Shown piece after piece: positions 36,478 through 45,344 of a stretch of DNA of 64,000 bases. The notes beneath the pieces are model-generated. The model made no database searches and was not told the DNA's origin. It saw only the letters and a list, made by a program, of their open reading frames with translations. The first letter of the stretch is position 1. Each line of letters opens with the position of its first letter. The position numbers and the translations under genes were made by a program. Source of the DNA: Bacteroidota bacterium (GTDB lineage: Bacteria; Bacteroidota; Bacteroidia; Chitinophagales; Chitinophagaceae). Location of the stretch: the NCBI GenBank assembly GCA_023416995.1, contig JAEZGI010000039.1, positions 124,001-188,000 of the forward strand. Direction: 5' to 3'.

Positions 36478-36918
36478 ATGCCAAACAACCATTTTAAAAA
36501 AGGCGAGTTATACAGTTTCATAACCGGGATGGCCTCAATAGCTATAGCCAGGCGTTTGCAGAAAAAATTCAATAATGCATCGCTCAACTTAACTATCGAG
36601 CAGTGGAGCGTGTTATATCATTTATGGAAGAAGGACGGCATCAGTCAACAGGAATTGTGTAATGCCAGTTTTCGCGACAAACCAAGTATTACCAGGCTGG
36701 TTGATAATCTCCAGAAATTAGGACTTGTTAAACGTGTGGCTTCCGATTCGGATCGAAGGATCAATCTTATATACCTCACCAGTACCTCGTTGAAACTCCA
36801 GGAAGAGTCCATGGCTTTGGCTGAGGAAACCTTAAATGAAGCCCTGACCGGTGTGCCGCAGGATAAGATCGAGGTTTGTAAGGAGGTTTTGCAGATAGTG
36901 TATGACAATTTAAAATAA
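36478..36918 (+). CDS. MarR family transcriptional regulator
   Basis: Winged-helix repressor of 146 residues. The recognition region reads QWSVLYHLWKKDGISQQELC with RDKPSITRLVDNLQKLGLVKR and the wing SDSDRRINLIYLT. I chose the ATG at 36478, right after the palindrome; an upstream ATG at 36376 would add 34 unrelated residues and lies before the predicted promoter. The acyl-CoA dehydrogenase gene follows after 26 bases, so MarR probably controls both and may respond to an acyl-CoA or aromatic ligand (inference). Confidence 0.88.
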   Translation: MPNNHFKKGELYSFITGMASIAIARRLQKKFNNASLNLTIEQWSVLYHLWKKDGISQQELCNASFRDKPSITRLVDNLQKLGLVKRVASDSDRRINLIYLTSTSLKLQEESMALAEETLNEALTGVPQDKIEVCKEVLQIVYDNLK

Positions 36919-36944
36919 TTCAGCTAACATAAAACTTGCATAAT

Positions 36945-38738
36945 ATGAACAGCACCACAGAAAAACGCACACTACTAAAAGGTGGCGAATGGCTCATCAG
37001 GGAAAGCGTTGCTGCAGATATCTTCACTTCGGAAGAGTACAACGAAGAGCAACAGATGGTTAAGGACATGTGCCGGTCCTTCCTCGATGCTGAGGTGATG
37101 ACCACTGTTGAAAGGATTGATAAACTTGAGCCGGGGCTCATGCCTGCATTGCTGGAAAGGGCCGGTGAGCAGGGTTTACTCGGCATCTCGATTCCTGAAG
37201 ACTACGGGGGCCTGGGTAAAGATTTTATCACGGCAACCCTGGTAAATGAAGGGTTGGGTGGCGGTTACTCGTTTTCGGTTGCGGTTGCTGCACACACGGG
37301 CATTGGCACACTTCCCATTCTATATTTCGGGAATGATGCACAAAAAGAAAAATATATTCCGAAGCTTACCACTGGTGAGTGGAAAGGTGCTTACGGTTTG
37401 ACAGAACCTAACAGCGGCAGCGATGCGCTAGGTGCAAAAACAACTGCGGTGCTGTCTGAAGATGGCAAAAATTATATCCTCAATGGTCAGAAATGCTGGA
37501 TCACCAATGGTGGGTTCGCCGACATTTTTACTGTGTTTGCCAAAGTAAATGGCGAACAGTTTACTGCTTTTATAGTTGAAAGAGGTTTTGAAGGATTTAC
37601 CCAGGGTCCGGAAGAACACAAAATGGGTATCAAAGGATCTTCAACCGTTCAGTTATATTTCCAGGACTGTAAAGTGCCGGTAGAAAATGTATTGGGAGAA
37701 GTTGGTAAAGGTCACATCATCGCGTTTAACATCCTCAATATTGGTCGTCTTAAACTTTGTGCAGCCGCACTGGGTGCCTCCAAACGTGTTGCCTCTAACT
37801 CTGTTGTATATGCGAACACACGGGAACAGTTCAAACTTCCGATTTCAAAGTTTGGTGCCATCAAAAACAAACTGGCGGAGATGGCGATCAAAATCTGGGT
37901 TTGCGAAAGCGGCTTGTACCGTGCAGCTAAGTGGATCGACGATAAAGAGATTGAACTGGTTGAATCCGGCAAGCCTTTTAATGAGGCTTTGTTGGGGGCA
38001 GCAGAAGAATACGCCATTGAATGTGCGATGTTGAAAGTATTTGGTAGCGAAGTACTCGATTTTGTAGTTGATGAGGGTGTACAGATTCACGGAGGTAACG
38101 GTTTTAGCGATGAATACCTGGTGTCGAAAGCATTCCGTGACAGTCGTATCAACCGCATATTTGAAGGTACCAACGAAATCAACCGCCTTCTTACGGTTGA
38201 TATGATGCTGAAACGCGCAATGAAAGGACGTCTCGATTTGATGGGGCCAGCTACCGCGGTTTCAAAAGAACTGATGAGCATACCGGATTTCAACAATGAT
38301 GATGACGCGCCATTTGCACGTGAACGCAAACTTATTGTCAACTTCAAAAAAGCGATCCTGATGACTGCCGGTGCTGCGGTACAGAAGCTGATGATGAAGC
38401 TTGAAAGAGAACAGGAAGTGCTGATGAATATTGCTGATATGGCGATCGATACCTATCATGCTGAAAGCGCGCTCCTCCGGCTCATGAAGCTTGCAGGCGA
38501 ACGTGGTGTTGAAGCATGCAGCTATGAAATGGATATTGTTCAAACCTTCCTGTACGATACTGCCGACCGCATGAATAAATATGGCAAAGATGCGATCAAT
38601 GCTTTTGCCGAGGGCGACGAACAACGCATGATGTTGCTGGGCATAAAACGCTTTACTAAAGCAGACGCCTTCAACAGTAAAGATGCACGACGCCGGATAG
38701 CACAAAGGTTGATATCTGATAACGGCTATCCACTCTGA
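36945..38738 (+). CDS. Acyl-CoA dehydrogenase (long, 597-residue form)
   Basis: FAD enzyme of fatty-acid beta-oxidation. Residues 1-400 are the acyl-CoA dehydrogenase core (YGLTEPNSGSDALGAKTTA, CWITNGGFADIF, QIHGGNGFSDEYLVSKAFRD, RINRIFEGTNEINRL). A C-terminal extension of about 190 helical residues resembles the very-long-chain type and the duplicated ACAD C-terminal domain common in Bacteroidota. The catalytic base is the Glu in FEGTNEINR. ATG 36945 is preferred to a TTG at 36936. A terminator follows. Confidence 0.92.
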   Translation: MNSTTEKRTLLKGGEWLIRESVAADIFTSEEYNEEQQMVKDMCRSFLDAEVMTTVERIDKLEPGLMPALLERAGEQGLLGISIPEDYGGLGKDFITATLVNEGLGGGYSFSVAVAAHTGIGTLPILYFGNDAQKEKYIPKLTTGEWKGAYGLTEPNSGSDALGAKTTAVLSEDGKNYILNGQKCWITNGGFADIFTVFAKVNGEQFTAFIVERGFEGFTQGPEEHKMGIKGSSTVQLYFQDCKVPVENVLGEVGKGHIIAFNILNIGRLKLCAAALGASKRVASNSVVYANTREQFKLPISKFGAIKNKLAEMAIKIWVCESGLYRAAKWIDDKEIELVESGKPFNEALLGAAEEYAIECAMLKVFGSEVLDFVVDEGVQIHGGNGFSDEYLVSKAFRDSRINRIFEGTNEINRLLTVDMMLKRAMKGRLDLMGPATAVSKELMSIPDFNNDDDAPFARERKLIVNFKKAILMTAGAAVQKLMMKLEREQEVLMNIADMAIDTYHAESALLRLMKLAGERGVEACSYEMDIVQTFLYDTADRMNKYGKDAINAFAEGDEQRMMLLGIKRFTKADAFNSKDARRRIAQRLISDNGYPL

Positions 38739-38765
38739 CAATATAGTTACATAAGATTTTAAACA

Positions 38766-38800
38766 GTCCGGCTCCATTCACTATGGGGCCGGGCTTTTTT
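38766..38800 (+). terminator. Terminator after acyl-CoA dehydrogenase
   Basis: Arms 38766-38775 (GTCCGGCTCC) and 38785-38794 (GGGGCCGGGC) pair over ten bases with two G-T pairs; six T follow. Loop is nine bases. Confidence 0.85.
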
Positions 38801-38827
38801 AAGCAACTACTTACTTATCTTTCGTAA

Positions 38828-40096
38828 ATGAAATGTATCCTGTCTGCCCTCCTAATACTGGCGCTTCTGCCCACAATGCAAGCGCAGGATTCACCGGGCA
38901 GTAAGCTTGATTCAGTGTCGGCCCTGATCGACAATCTCCGAAACCAGGTACAGCAATTGAAGGCTAAGGATGATAGTCTCAAGGTCACACAACGACCTAT
39001 ATTTGTCCGAACAACCGGTTTATTACCCTATATGGAATATGGTCCTGGTGATGACCGGCTTGGCGGTGCAAAGATGACCTATCTTGATTCAAACATAGTG
39101 CTGCGGCTGGTGGATTCAAACGCTACAGATTACATTGTTCAGTTATCCAAATCACATCGTGGTTTTGTTCCCAGAACGAATGTTAAGCCTGATACACTGA
39201 CCAGATCACGGGCTTATTATTTGAGTTCAAGCTGGCGGGTATACGGTGATGAGAAGCATGATTTTGTCAGCGTTCAAGTGGATGAGCGATTGCCTTACCG
39301 CAGCCAGCATACCCTCGATCCATCAGCGATAATAATAGACTTATTCGGGGTGACCAGCAATACGAACTGGATAACACAAACCGGCACCGCAAAAGAGATT
39401 ACAGATGTTTGGTACGAACAGATCGAAGATGATGTGTTAAGAATGCATATCCGGTTGAAACACCGTCAGCACTGGGGTCATAATATCTCGTATGATTCTA
39501 TCGGCAAACGGTTGTTGGTGCGGGTGAAGCGCCAACCTTCAAGATTGCGTTTGCGGCACCTGGCAGTGGCCATTGACGCGGGGCACGGCGGAACCAATAC
39601 CGGTGCCCTCGGATCAACTACCAGGGTGGCAGAAAAAACCTATACCCTGCAGTACGCAAACAGCCTGCAGCAACTTTTGAAACGCAAAGGTGTCAGTACC
39701 ATCATGACGCGTGAAAGAGATGTTGATATAAGCATGATTGACCGGGCCCTGTATCTGCGACAAACGGACCCAAATGTATTGGTCAGCCTGCATTTCAATT
39801 CATCAGCCAATGCGAAGGTTTCAGGCACATCCACCTACTATCGTTACATTGGATTCCGACCTTTATCGCAGGCGATCCTTGCCTGCATGCTGCAAACGGG
39901 ACTTTCAAATTATGGCAATATTGGTGCATTTAATTTTGCACTCAGCGGCCCGACTGAATATCCAAACTGCCTGGTTGAAATCGCCTTTCTTAGTAATGAA
40001 GCTGACGAAAAAAAGATAGCGGATCCAAAATTCAGAAAAAAAGTAGCTAAACAAATTCATCGTGGGCTCAAAAAGTGGCTTAGGGATAGCAGGTAA
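38828..40096 (+). CDS. N-acetylmuramoyl-L-alanine amidase (Amidase_3)
   Basis: Exported cell-wall hydrolase of 422 residues. A signal peptide ending in MQAQ is followed by a coiled-coil stretch (SALIDNLRNQVQQLKAKDDS) and an AMIN-like beta domain. The zinc amidase domain is about residues 240-420: IDAGHGG with the first His, the second ligand Glu in VAEKTYTLQ, SLHFNSSA with the third His, and the catalytic Glu in CLVEIAFLSN. Cleaves peptidoglycan stem peptides. A TATCTTTC element four bases before the ATG may be a leaderless promoter. Confidence 0.9.
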   Translation: MKCILSALLILALLPTMQAQDSPGSKLDSVSALIDNLRNQVQQLKAKDDSLKVTQRPIFVRTTGLLPYMEYGPGDDRLGGAKMTYLDSNIVLRLVDSNATDYIVQLSKSHRGFVPRTNVKPDTLTRSRAYYLSSSWRVYGDEKHDFVSVQVDERLPYRSQHTLDPSAIIIDLFGVTSNTNWITQTGTAKEITDVWYEQIEDDVLRMHIRLKHRQHWGHNISYDSIGKRLLVRVKRQPSRLRLRHLAVAIDAGHGGTNTGALGSTTRVAEKTYTLQYANSLQQLLKRKGVSTIMTRERDVDISMIDRALYLRQTDPNVLVSLHFNSSANAKVSGTSTYYRYIGFRPLSQAILACMLQTGLSNYGNIGAFNFALSGPTEYPNCLVEIAFLSNEADEKKIADPKFRKKVAKQIHRGLKKWLRDSR

Positions 40097-40154
40097 CAGG
40101 CGGAACCCTGGATTTTAATACATACATTTAAATTCTAAAGCAGCAGTAAGAGTC

Positions 40155-40568
40155 ATGTCAAAACAATCACGAAGAAGTTTTATTTCTAACACAGGCAAAG
40201 CGGCCCTCATTACGGGCATTGCCGGATTAACAACTACAACAGCATCAGCTATGGCAGCCAGTAACATCTTTATTCACCATGTGTTTTTCTTTTTAAATAA
40301 TCCCGATAGCAAAGAAGACAGGGATAAACTTATTGAAGGACTGAGAAAGCTTTCAAAGGTTAAATCGATCAAATCATTTCATATCGGTAAACCTGCAGAT
40401 ACAAATCGGGAGGTGATTGATCGTTCGTATTCTATTTCATGGATGTTGCAATTCGACAATGCCGCCAAACAGGAAAGTTATCAAACTGATCCCATCCATC
40501 TGAAGTTTGTAGAAGAATGCTCACCGCTCTGGAAAAAGGTGATCGTTTACGATTCAGTAGACGTTTGA
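40155..40568 (+). CDS. Dabb (stress-responsive A/B barrel) protein with Tat-like signal
   Basis: A 137-residue protein. The N-terminus SRRSFISNTGKAALITGIAG looks like a Tat signal. The mature part is a dimeric alpha/beta-barrel domain (IFIHHVFFFLNNPDSKEDR, VIDRSYSISWMLQFDNAAKQ, YQTDPIHLKFVEE). Function unknown; such proteins occur as exported monooxygenase-like or stress proteins. The 3' end overlaps the convergent pgl gene by 15 bases. Confidence 0.82.
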   Translation: MSKQSRRSFISNTGKAALITGIAGLTTTTASAMAASNIFIHHVFFFLNNPDSKEDRDKLIEGLRKLSKVKSIKSFHIGKPADTNREVIDRSYSISWMLQFDNAAKQESYQTDPIHLKFVEECSPLWKKVIVYDSVDV

Positions 40569-41282
40569 TAGCAAAGCTGCAGCGTCTTTATCAACGAACC
40601 AATGTAGTTCTCCTTCTGGTTTAATAAGTTGTGACGGGTATTGCTGGGGTTGAAACTCACCTTCCAATACTTGTTTCAATGCAGGAGCTTTACCCGCCCC
40701 TGCTGTGAGGAAAGCAACGTTCGACGAACGGTTAACGATCGGCGCCGTAAGCGTGATGCGATACATTTGCTGCGCATCGAGGTAGAAGGCTGCGGTCCAT
40801 GCTGCATTTTCATTCACCACTGCAGTTCCCGGAAAAAGGGAAAGCGTGTGGCCGTCATCGCCCATGCCCAGCAATACAAGATCGAACGACGGGCCCGTAG
40901 CAGAAAAATATTTTTGCAATACCTTCTCGTAAGCTGCGGCTGATTTCGCGGGCTCGATGTCGGTACGCATGATATGAATTTGCTCTTCGGGCACGTCCAC
41001 CGTATTGAGCAGTGTATCGTAAGCCATCTTAGCATTGTTCCGGGAGTCTTCGAACGGCACATATCTTTCATCACCCCAGAAGATGTGAATTTTTGACCAG
41101 TCAATTTCTTCACGATGAGGGTAACTGCTGAGCAGCCCGTGCAGCTTTTGCGGCGTAGAACCACCCGATAAGGCGAGCGTAAACCGATCCTGTTGTTGCA
41201 GTTTTTCTTTTATAAGCGACGCGATCCAGGAAGCCGACTGTTTGCTCAGATCATTTACATCTTCGCAGATATGTAATTCCAT
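40554..41282 (-). CDS. pgl: 6-Phosphogluconolactonase
   Basis: Second step of the oxidative pentose phosphate pathway, hydrolysis of 6-phosphogluconolactone. The 242-residue protein has LALSGGSTPQKLH, IFWGDERYVPFEDSRNN and LVLLGMGDDGHTLSLFPG, the hallmarks of the DevB-type enzyme. It is the third gene of the minus-strand operon gnd-zwf-pgl, 48 bases after zwf. Confidence 0.93.
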   Translation of the reverse strand: MELHICEDVNDLSKQSASWIASLIKEKLQQQDRFTLALSGGSTPQKLHGLLSSYPHREEIDWSKIHIFWGDERYVPFEDSRNNAKMAYDTLLNTVDVPEEQIHIMRTDIEPAKSAAAYEKVLQKYFSATGPSFDLVLLGMGDDGHTLSLFPGTAVVNENAAWTAAFYLDAQQMYRITLTAPIVNRSSNVAFLTAGAGKAPALKQVLEGEFQPQQYPSQLIKPEGELHWFVDKDAAALLSNVY

Positions 41283-41330
41283 GTTACCTGTTTGAAATGC
41301 CCGGAGGCTGTTAAAAAAACTCGTTACCGT

Positions 41331-42845
41331 TTAATCCTTATGTGGCAAAGGCAACGTGATCCAGTTGTGTCCGTCACGGGCTATCAGTGCCTCAGCATCT
41401 TCGGGTCCCCATGAGTCTGGCGCATAATTCGGGAAATCCACCGGTGGTCTGCTTTCCCACGCTTCGAGAATAGGCATGATGATTTTCCATGCTGCTTCTA
41501 CCTGGTCGGCACGCATAAATAGGGTAGCGTTTCCTTCCATTACATCCAGCAAAAGCGTTTCATAAGCTTCTGGTTCATGACCATCGTACGCGTCTTCGTA
41601 ACTGAATACCATGTCAACAGGATTCAGCACCATTGACTGGCCGGGGCGTTTTGCCTGGAAACGAAGCCGGATATCCATCTCTGGTTGAATACTGATGGTA
41701 AGCCGGTTTGGACGCCAGGTTTGAGTAGCTTCAGGCGGAAACGCAAAGTTTGGTGCCGCCTTAAATTGTATCGTGATGATTGTTGTTTTCTGATGCATCC
41801 GTTTTCCGGTACGCACATAGAATGGAACATCCTGCCAGCGCCAGTTATCAATAAAGAACTTAACAGCAGCAAATGTATCCGTCGGTGATTCGGGATCAAC
41901 ATTTTTTTCCTGCCGGTAACCCGGTACCTGCGTGCCTTTTAACCAGCCTGCAGAATATTGGCCGCGTACAACATGTTTGTGAACATCATCACCTTTGATC
42001 GGGCGGATGGCACGAAGCACATCCACTTTTTTGTTCCTGATTTCATTGGCATCGAACGACACCGGGGCCTCCATTCCGATCATACACACCAACTGCAGGA
42101 TATGATTTTGGATCATATCACGCAAAGCACCCGAATGTTCATAGTAGCCGCCGCGACCTTCAAGACCAACTGTTTCAGCCGCTGTGATCTGAACATGTTC
42201 TATATAGTTCCGGTTCCAGATCGGTTCAAACAACGCGTTAGCGAAACGCAGCGCAAGAATGTTCTGAACGGTTTCTTTACCCAGGTAATGGTCTATGCGG
42301 TAGATCTGTTCTTCTGAGAACATGCCGGTAAGCAGCTTATTCAGTTCATGCGCACTTTCAAGATCATGTCCGAAGGGTTTCTCAACTACGATACGTGTGC
42401 ATTTTGTGTCTGCGCAGATATTAAGGGGGCCGAGTTTACTTGCAATATCCGGTACCAGTTGCGGGGCTACCGCCATATAAAAGATGACGTTTGGATGTTC
42501 GCCAAACTCTTTCTCCTTTTGCTTCACCACTTCGGCGATCTTTTCGTACTCAGCCTCTTGTTCTGCATCCATCTGCAGGTACGTGATGTGTTGGGAAAAG
42601 AGGGACCATTTGCCGTTCTGCTCGTCTTTACGACGGCTGAATTGCTGTATTCCATCCAGCAAATGCGCACGGTACTTTTCATCGCTATAAGCGGTACGAC
42701 CGATGCCAACGATGCTGAACTTTTCAGGCATCCATTCATCTATAAACAGGTTGTACAGGGCAGGTGACAGTTTACGGAAGTTAAGATCGCCACTACCACC
42801 AAAGATGAAAAGAAGAGAAGCTGGTGGTCTTTTATGATTTTGCAT
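41331..42845 (-). CDS. zwf: Glucose-6-phosphate 1-dehydrogenase
   Basis: First step of the oxidative pentose phosphate pathway, giving NADPH. The Rossmann motif [12 protein letters not shown], the substrate-binding [13 protein letters not shown] and VEKPFGHDL are all intact. Length is 504 residues, normal. It lies between gnd (36 bases upstream) and pgl, so the three oxidative-branch enzymes are made together. Confidence 0.95.
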   Translation of the reverse strand: MQNHKRPPASLLFIFGGSGDLNFRKLSPALYNLFIDEWMPEKFSIVGIGRTAYSDEKYRAHLLDGIQQFSRRKDEQNGKWSLFSQHITYLQMDAEQEAEYEKIAEVVKQKEKEFGEHPNVIFYMAVAPQLVPDIASKLGPLNICADTKCTRIVVEKPFGHDLESAHELNKLLTGMFSEEQIYRIDHYLGKETVQNILALRFANALFEPIWNRNYIEHVQITAAETVGLEGRGGYYEHSGALRDMIQNHILQLVCMIGMEAPVSFDANEIRNKKVDVLRAIRPIKGDDVHKHVVRGQYSAGWLKGTQVPGYRQEKNVDPESPTDTFAAVKFFIDNWRWQDVPFYVRTGKRMHQKTTIITIQFKAAPNFAFPPEATQTWRPNRLTISIQPEMDIRLRFQAKRPGQSMVLNPVDMVFSYEDAYDGHEPEAYETLLLDVMEGNATLFMRADQVEAAWKIIMPILEAWESRPPVDFPNYAPDSWGPEDAEALIARDGHNWITLPLPHKD

Positions 42846-42881
42846 ATACTAAGAATCTAGGTTGTGAAATGTATGTAAGGA

Positions 42882-44321
42882 TTATGGAAGATGTTCAAAT
42901 TTACCGATGGTCCACTCAGTGTGATAAAATGTTCCGGTGCCATCATTTCTTTCATAAGTATGTGCACCGAAGAAATCACGTTGTGCCTGTACAAGATTGA
43001 TAGGCAATCGCTGGCTTCGAAAGGCGTCAAAATATGCAAGTGAACTGAGTAAGGCAGCAGAAGGATAACCTGCCCGTACTACCAGGGAAGCAACGGTGCG
43101 GGTGTCTTGCTCACGGGAAAGCAGCCATTCGGCAATCTCTCCGTCGAGCAGCAGGTTGGGCAGCTTTGCATCGCGGGCAAAAGCAGCTGCGAATAAATCA
43201 AGCAGAACAGAACGGATAATACATCCTCCGCGCCATACTTTTACCACTTCAGTTAGAGGAATATCCATTTTCAGGTCTTCTGAAGCCTTCTGCAGCATTG
43301 CCATTCCCTGCGCATAGCTGATTACTATAGCGAAGCCGAGTGCATTGCGTACTTCCTGGATGAATACCTCTTTGGGAAGCGGGATTGCTTTTACCTGTGT
43401 GGGATATAATGCTGCTGCGGTTTCCCTCTGCGATTTAAACGAACTGATGTTACGCATGGCTACTGCCATATCGATGGTTGGGATCGGTACCGGCAAATCA
43501 AGTGCGTCCTGTGAGGTCCATTTACCTGTTCCTTTCGCTCCCGCCTTATCAAGAATATTATCAATGAGATATCCGTCGGTCATATTATCTTTCTGACGGA
43601 ATATAGCTGCTGTAATTTCAACAAGGAATGATTCGAGTTCACCCTCGTTCCACGATTTGAATACTTCGTGTAATTCATCGTTGCTAAGCTCAACGCCGCG
43701 ACGAAGAATATCATAAGCTTCGCTGATCAATTGCATTATTGCATACTCAATTCCATTATGAACCATCTTTACATAATGGCCCGCTGCACCTGTTCCCAGA
43801 TAGGAAACACAGGGAACTCCGTTTACCTTAGCTGCAATTGCTTCCAGGATCGGCTGTACCGAATGCCAGGCAACCTGGTTGCCGCCGGGCATGATGCTGG
43901 GCCCGGTACGCGCGCCCTGTTCGCCGCCTGAAACGCCCATGCCCATAAAATGTATGCCGGTTGTATGCAGGTCATTAACCCGGCGCAGTGTATCAGTATA
44001 ATGCGAGTTTCCGCCATCGATGATGATATCACCGGGCGATACAAGTGGGCGCAATGAATTGATCACATCATCCACTGGTTTGCCAGCCGGTACAAGCAGC
44101 ATTATTTTCCTCGGAGTTGCGAGGCCCGAAACGAGGTCCTCCAGGCTGGTGACACCTTTTACGCTGGTGCCTTGTGGCGCTTCGGCTTCAAGGGCGGTTG
44201 TTTTTTTTATATCCTTATCAAATCCGATGACTTTGAAATCGTGATCTGCCAGGTTATACAGGAAGTTTTGTCCCATCACACCGAGACCGATCATTCCAAA
44301 ATCGTATAGTTGATTTGCCAT
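42882..44321 (-). CDS. gnd: 6-Phosphogluconate dehydrogenase, decarboxylating
   Basis: Third oxidative pentose phosphate enzyme, making ribulose 5-phosphate, CO2 and NADPH. It is the long dimeric form of 479 residues. Motifs: GLGVMGQNFLYNLADH, GMGVSGGEQGARTGPSIMPGG and KMVHNGIEYAIMQLISEAY, with the catalytic Lys and Glu. First gene of the gnd-zwf-pgl operon. Confidence 0.95.
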   Translation of the reverse strand: MANQLYDFGMIGLGVMGQNFLYNLADHDFKVIGFDKDIKKTTALEAEAPQGTSVKGVTSLEDLVSGLATPRKIMLLVPAGKPVDDVINSLRPLVSPGDIIIDGGNSHYTDTLRRVNDLHTTGIHFMGMGVSGGEQGARTGPSIMPGGNQVAWHSVQPILEAIAAKVNGVPCVSYLGTGAAGHYVKMVHNGIEYAIMQLISEAYDILRRGVELSNDELHEVFKSWNEGELESFLVEITAAIFRQKDNMTDGYLIDNILDKAGAKGTGKWTSQDALDLPVPIPTIDMAVAMRNISSFKSQRETAAALYPTQVKAIPLPKEVFIQEVRNALGFAIVISYAQGMAMLQKASEDLKMDIPLTEVVKVWRGGCIIRSVLLDLFAAAFARDAKLPNLLLDGEIAEWLLSREQDTRTVASLVVRAGYPSAALLSSLAYFDAFRSQRLPINLVQAQRDFFGAHTYERNDGTGTFYHTEWTIGKFEHLP

Positions 44322-44680
44322 ATTAAAATTATCTGTGAGGAGTAAAAATAGTTAATTATCAAATAGTATAACGGTGACAATTACGAAATAAGACATCCAA
44401 TCGGGTAGGTAATAACGAATTATATCATTTCCGCCACCTCTGATAGGCGTACAGTACTTATTTATACCAATCGCTAAATTTGACGTTAATTTTTTCGAAT
44501 AATCCGGAAACTTTGCGTAATGCCACTTAAATCGAGTAGATTTGCACACTCAATTTGAGATTCACAGCTTAAGGTTAAGTGCACGATCATTTCCGCGTTT
44601 TATACAGGTAACTCGTAATCATCTTTACTCCCCTGTTTTCATCAGATTGGATTTAATCATTTTTAATCAGTTAATGTAGT
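44322..44680. other. Divergent intergenic region with RRM promoter and leader
   Basis: A 359-base stretch between gnd and the second RRM gene. I find no gene. It contains the RRM promoter (44512-44544) and about 130 bases of predicted leader. The gnd promoter must also lie here but I cannot place it. Confidence 0.6.
44512..44545 (+). promoter_or_regulatory. Promoter of the second RRM gene
   Basis: TTTG at 44512-44515 and TAGATTTGC at 44537-44545, 21 bases apart, match both consensus boxes. The predicted start near 44549 leaves a leader of about 130 bases. Confidence 0.62.
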
Positions 44681-44974
44681 ATGAACATTTATGTTTCAAA
44701 CCTTAGCTTCAATGTCATTGATGAAGACGTTGAAAGCTATTTCGCAGACTACGGAGAAGTAAGTTCTGCAACCGTTATCAAGGACAAATTTACTGGTAAA
44801 TCCCGCGGATTTGCTTTCGTAGAAATGCCTAATGAAGAAGCCGCTCAAAAGGCTATTCAGGAACTGGATGGTGCTGTTGTTGATGGAAGGACCATCAGCG
44901 TTGCAGTAGCACGTCCACGTGAAGAAAAAACAGGTAACAGACCCTTTGCACGCAAAGGCAGCTTCAGCCGTTAA
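44681..44974 (+). CDS. RRM RNA-binding protein (second copy)
   Basis: RNA-binding protein of 97 residues with one RRM: RNP2 IYVSNL at residues 3-8 and RNP1 KSRGFAFVEM near 41-50. It shares KSRGFAFVEMPNEE with the RRM protein at 8460 but has only a short basic tail (RPFARKGSFSR) instead of a Gly-rich one. A long leader precedes it, as in cold-regulated RNA-binding genes. A terminator follows at 45006. Confidence 0.92.
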   Translation: MNIYVSNLSFNVIDEDVESYFADYGEVSSATVIKDKFTGKSRGFAFVEMPNEEAAQKAIQELDGAVVDGRTISVAVARPREEKTGNRPFARKGSFSR

Positions 44975-45005
44975 TTTTCAACCGATCACTGTTCGATATC
45001 AGTTT

Positions 45006-45030
45006 AAGAGCCCTTGTGGCTCTTTTTTTT
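45006..45030 (+). terminator. Terminator after second RRM gene
   Basis: AAGAGCC (45006-45012) and GGCTCTT (45018-45024) form a perfect stem with loop CTTGT, followed by a run of T. Confidence 0.88.
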
Positions 45031-45320
45031 GTGCCTTGCTGTTCCGTGGCAACAGCAATGTGGAAAATGCGGTGAGATTCCTTTTTTACACCGATGACCA
45101 GGTCGCGGCAACTCCGAAATTTACTTCAAGTTTGAGCGTAAGTAAGATAAAGGGCCCCGACTACTGGTTTCTACCAGCTATCAGGGCCCTTCTGCATTGC
45201 CTTTTTATCACCCGCGTCCTGAATGCTTTCGGACTTCAGTCCGAACCCCCGCTCTCCGTAATAAATTGGTAAAATTCTTACTGTATAAGCCCCCCAACCT
45301 TTAAGTACCAAAATATCAAA
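45031..45320. other. Gene-free region with three hairpins
   Basis: No coding signal is convincing between the RRM terminator and the korB promoter. Three inverted repeats occur: TTGCTGTT/AACAGCAA at 45036-45058, AAGGGCCC/GGGCCCTT at 45150-45191 (with an inner CTGGT/ACCAG-type stem), and TTCGGACT/AGTCCGAA at 45228-45245. None is followed by a clean T run on either strand. Confidence 0.5.
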
Positions 45321-45329
45321 TACCTTTGC
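45321..45329 (+). promoter_or_regulatory. Putative -7 element of korB
   Basis: TACCTTTGC matches TAnnTTTG and lies 15 bases before the ATG at 45345. The -33 region is weak (TTTA). Confidence 0.48.
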
Positions 45330-45344
45330 AAAACGAAAAAGACG

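Noticed and set aside
38262..38777. 171-codon minus-strand frame over the acyl-CoA dehydrogenase end
   Set aside because: Crosses the terminator and lies opposite conserved ACAD coding sequence.
44919..45272. 117-codon frame overlapping the end of the second RRM gene
   Set aside because: Runs through the terminator and several hairpins; no domain.
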